Origin: Pseudomonadota bacterium
GTDB lineage: Bacteria > Pseudomonadota > Gammaproteobacteria > Burkholderiales > Burkholderiaceae_C
Direction: 5' to 3'
Assembly: GCA_018241985.1 (NCBI GenBank)
Contig: JAFECV010000020.1
Coordinates: 1 to 12,028, forward strand
DNA length: 12,028 bases
The position numbers were made by a program, and so were the translations under genes. A model generated the notes under the pieces. It had not been told where the DNA came from. It worked only from the letters and a program-made list of their open reading frames with translations, and did no database searches. This document shows positions 10,304 through 12,028 of this stretch, piece after piece. Numbering within the stretch: the first letter of the stretch is position 1; every line of letters begins with the position of its first letter.

Positions 10304-11371
10304 CTAGAATGAATGGTGCATGCCGATGCCGACGATGTTCTGATGGCTGTCGGACGATGGGCCGCCGACCCCGTTCAGCAGCGCGAGCTGGCCCTGCGAT
10401 GCCTGCTGGAACACACCCTGAACATAGGCTTGGGTCCGCTTGGAGAAGCCGTACATCAGCATCAGGCTGTAGGTGTTCCAGCTCGAGGACACCAGCTTGG
10501 AGCGGGTGTAGCCCGCGTTCAGCGTGGCGGCCGGCGTCAGGTGGTACGCCAGGCCCAGGTCCAGGTTGCGCATCGTCGCCGAAACCGTGCCGGCCTCGAG
10601 CTTGCTCTGCGAGTAGGCTGCATTGACGCCGAACGAGGTGAACCGGTAGGTCGCGCCGATGCCCGCGTTGGTGACCTTGCTCATCGCCCCGGTCGCGGGC
10701 AGCCCGGTCGCGGCGGCGAACGGCGCAAAGCCGCGCAGCGTGCGGTTGTTCTGCTCGGACCAGGCCGCGGCCACGCGCAGCGGGCCATTGAGGTAATTCG
10801 CGCCGACACTCGTGTTCCGGTTCGTCGGCGCGCCGACGGCTGCGCTGTTGAAGCCGTACTCGGCGCCCAACGTGAAGCCGCCCCAGGTCGGGGTGTTGTA
10901 GCGCACCGCATTGTTGTAGGCGAACGTCTCCGCCAGGTTGTCGAAGTTGCCCGGGTGGAAGGCGAAGAAGTTCTGGAGCTGGTAGCCGTTGCTGGTCTTG
11001 CCGACCCAGTCGAACATCAGGTCGCCCTGGTTGCCCAGCGTCAACGAGCCGAATCCGCCGGCCAGGCCGACCGTGGCATTGCGGTTGAAGAATGCGGTCG
11101 GGTTGATCTGCGCGCCGGTCTGCGGTGCGATGCCGCCCTCGAGCCAGAAGTTCGCCTGCATCCCGCCGCCCAGGTCTTCGACGCCGCGCAGGCCGATCCG
11201 GTCGGGCTGGGTCGTGCCGCCGACGAGACCATTCCATGTGCCGCCGCTCTGGTTGCTGACGTGCGCGACGGACTGGTCGATGCTGCCGTACAGGTTGACG
11301 CTGCTTTGCGCCGAGGCGGCGCCGCAGGCTGCCAGGCTGGCGGCGGCGAGAAGGACGGTGCTTTTCTTCAT
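10304..11371 (-). CDS. Gram-negative trimeric outer-membrane porin (Burkholderiales type)
   Basis: This 355-residue porin probably forms a 16-stranded barrel for passage of small solutes, here perhaps the aromatic substrate of the operon. A signal peptide occupies residues 1-21 with a cleavage site after ASA, and the mature protein starts QSSVNLYGSIDQ, the standard first strand. RIGLRGVEDLGGGMQANFWLEGG is the family's second and third strand region. The C-terminus GIGMHHSF ends in Phe, as needed for barrel assembly by the BAM machinery. The ATG at 11371 is set by the signal peptide. It lies between the ring-cleavage enzyme gene (65 bp) and the flavin monooxygenase gene (14 bp), which argues that it serves this pathway rather than being a housekeeping porin. 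Confidence 0.94.
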   Translation of the reverse strand: MKKSTVLLAAASLAACGAASAQSSVNLYGSIDQSVAHVSNQSGGTWNGLVGGTTQPDRIGLRGVEDLGGGMQANFWLEGGIAPQTGAQINPTAFFNRNATVGLAGGFGSLTLGNQGDLMFDWVGKTSNGYQLQNFFAFHPGNFDNLAETFAYNNAVRYNTPTWGGFTLGAEYGFNSAAVGAPTNRNTSVGANYLNGPLRVAAAWSEQNNRTLRGFAPFAAATGLPATGAMSKVTNAGIGATYRFTSFGVNAAYSQSKLEAGTVSATMRNLDLGLAYHLTPAATLNAGYTRSKLVSSSWNTYSLMLMYGFSKRTQAYVQGVFQQASQGQLALLNGVGGPSSDSHQNIVGIGMHHSF

Positions 11372-11390
11372 GGAGTGCTCTTTTCGAGTT

Positions 11391-11415
11391 GGGTTGGGGT
11401 TGGGTGCTGGATGGG
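11391..11415 (+). other. G-rich tract with four G-runs in the porin leader
   Basis: The + strand, which is the template for the porin message, carries four runs of at least three G separated by TT, TT and an 8-base loop. This nearly satisfies the standard G-quadruplex pattern. It lies 20 bp before the porin start, between the VOC gene and the porin gene. Any folding or role is inference. Confidence 0.4.
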
Positions 11416-11436
11416 TCACTTCGCCTGAAAACGCAA

Positions 11437-12028
11437 TCAGGTCTTTTCGGTGAGGAACTTGCCGCCGGGTTGGCCGGCGCTTTTCTGACGGCGCGTGTTG
11501 CCGTCGATGCCGCCGTCGATCGCCCATTCGGCGAAGACGGTGGGGCCGGGCTCGAATTCGCGCGCCTGCCAGTCCTGGGTGAGCTGATCCTCGTCGGCGT
11601 AGTACTCGATCAGCCCGCCGGCCGGGTTCCGGAAGTACCAGAAATACGCCGACGAGATCGGATGCCGGCCCGGGCCGAGCTGGGTTTCCCAGCCGCGGCG
11701 CGAAACATGCATGCCGCCGCCGAACACCTCGTGGATGTCGCGCACCGTGAAGGCGACATGGTTCAGCCCACGCTTGCCCGACGGCAGCTGCAGCAGGAAC
11801 AGGTCGTGGTGGCCGCCGTCCGGCGCGCAGCGCATGAATGCGCCGCGATCCGGGTACCGGTCCGACGCCACGAATCCGAAGCGGCTGGCGTAGAAGGCTT
11901 CGCAGGCCTTGACGTCGGCAACGAAGAACACGACGTGACCGACCTCGATCGGCGTCGCGCGCTCGTAGATCGGCGCGCGCCGGTTGATGCGCGGCTTCGC
12001 GGTCCAGGTGTTCATCGCGGCGCAATCG
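11437..12028 (-). CDS. Extradiol-type VOC family dioxygenase (probably N-terminally partial)
   Basis: The visible protein has the paired beta-alpha-beta-beta-beta modules of the vicinal oxygen chelate fold, used by extradiol ring-cleavage dioxygenases that open catechol-like rings with Fe(II) and O2. Numbering from the Met at 12015, the metal ligands are His27 (VGHVVFF), His86 (NHVAFTV) and Glu137 (LIEYYAD), a complete site. A C-terminal tail of about 50 residues (REFEPGPTVFAEWAIDGG) follows. The 192 residues from that ATG could be whole, but no Shine-Dalgarno is visible before it, the frame stays open to the window edge, and residues 1-20 look like an interdomain linker. A two-domain protein of about 300 residues, starting outside the window, is therefore more likely. 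It is the first visible gene of the minus-strand run. Confidence 0.87.
   Translation of the reverse strand, partial: DCAAMNTWTAKPRINRRAPIYERATPIEVGHVVFFVADVKACEAFYASRFGFVASDRYPDRGAFMRCAPDGGHHDLFLLQLPSGKRGLNHVAFTVRDIHEVFGGGMHVSRRGWETQLGPGRHPISSAYFWYFRNPAGGLIEYYADEDQLTQDWQAREFEPGPTVFAEWAIDGGIDGNTRRQKSAGQPGGKFLTEKT

Noticed and set aside
11317..11371. LAAC in the porin signal peptide matches a lipoprotein lipobox.
   Set aside because: The mature porin start QSSVNLYG follows a normal signal peptidase I site (ASA) five residues later, and trimeric porins are not lipoproteins.
10290..12025. Very long minus-strand open frames that continue the monooxygenase and porin frames upstream (to 11237 and 12025).
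   Set aside because: The upstream parts are out of frame with clear porin and VOC proteins, have compositional (Arg/Ala/Pro-rich) sequence, and the conserved N-termini (FAD motif, signal peptide) mark the true starts.

Overview
This is a high-GC Gram-negative window that reads as a betaproteobacterium of the order Burkholderiales. The evidence is the GC-rich third codon positions throughout, a Burkholderiales-type trimeric porin, a kynBA tryptophan-catabolic pair, and a fused malic enzyme-phosphotransacetylase. I see no rRNA, tRNA, CRISPR array, integrase or transposase. No gene-free stretch reaches 300 bp. The longest gaps are 4095-4244, 4992-5138 and 2985-3113, at 129-150 bp each.

Left part (1-4991): the 3' part of an NADP-type malic enzyme (maeB) meets a LysR-type regulator tail to tail, and the two genes share a CTAG at their stops. 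The regulator is divergent from an aldo/keto reductase gene, which is followed by an SDR oxidoreductase gene. This looks like a self-contained LysR-AKR-SDR redox module. The divergent gap holds a dyad that fits a LysR box.

Middle (5139-6696): kynB (kynurenine formamidase) and kynA (tryptophan 2,3-dioxygenase) lie on the + strand and convert tryptophan to kynurenine. No kynU (kynureninase) lies between or beside them. A local patch inside kynB is less GC-rich and rich in dyads, and resembles a dispersed short repeat that has stayed in frame.

Right part (12028 down to 6698, minus strand): a six-gene catabolic run ends 1 nt from kynA. In transcription order it is an extradiol-type VOC dioxygenase (runs off the window), an outer-membrane porin, a class A FAD monooxygenase of the NicC/salicylate-hydroxylase kind, a 93-residue helical small protein, a Rieske oxygenase alpha subunit, and its FMN/[2Fe-2S] reductase. 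Together they could take up an aromatic or N-heteroaromatic acid (porin), hydroxylate it (Rieske pair, flavin monooxygenase) and open the ring (VOC enzyme). The substrate cannot be read from sequence. Placement beside kynBA without kynU makes a kynurenine-derived compound a testable idea, not a conclusion.
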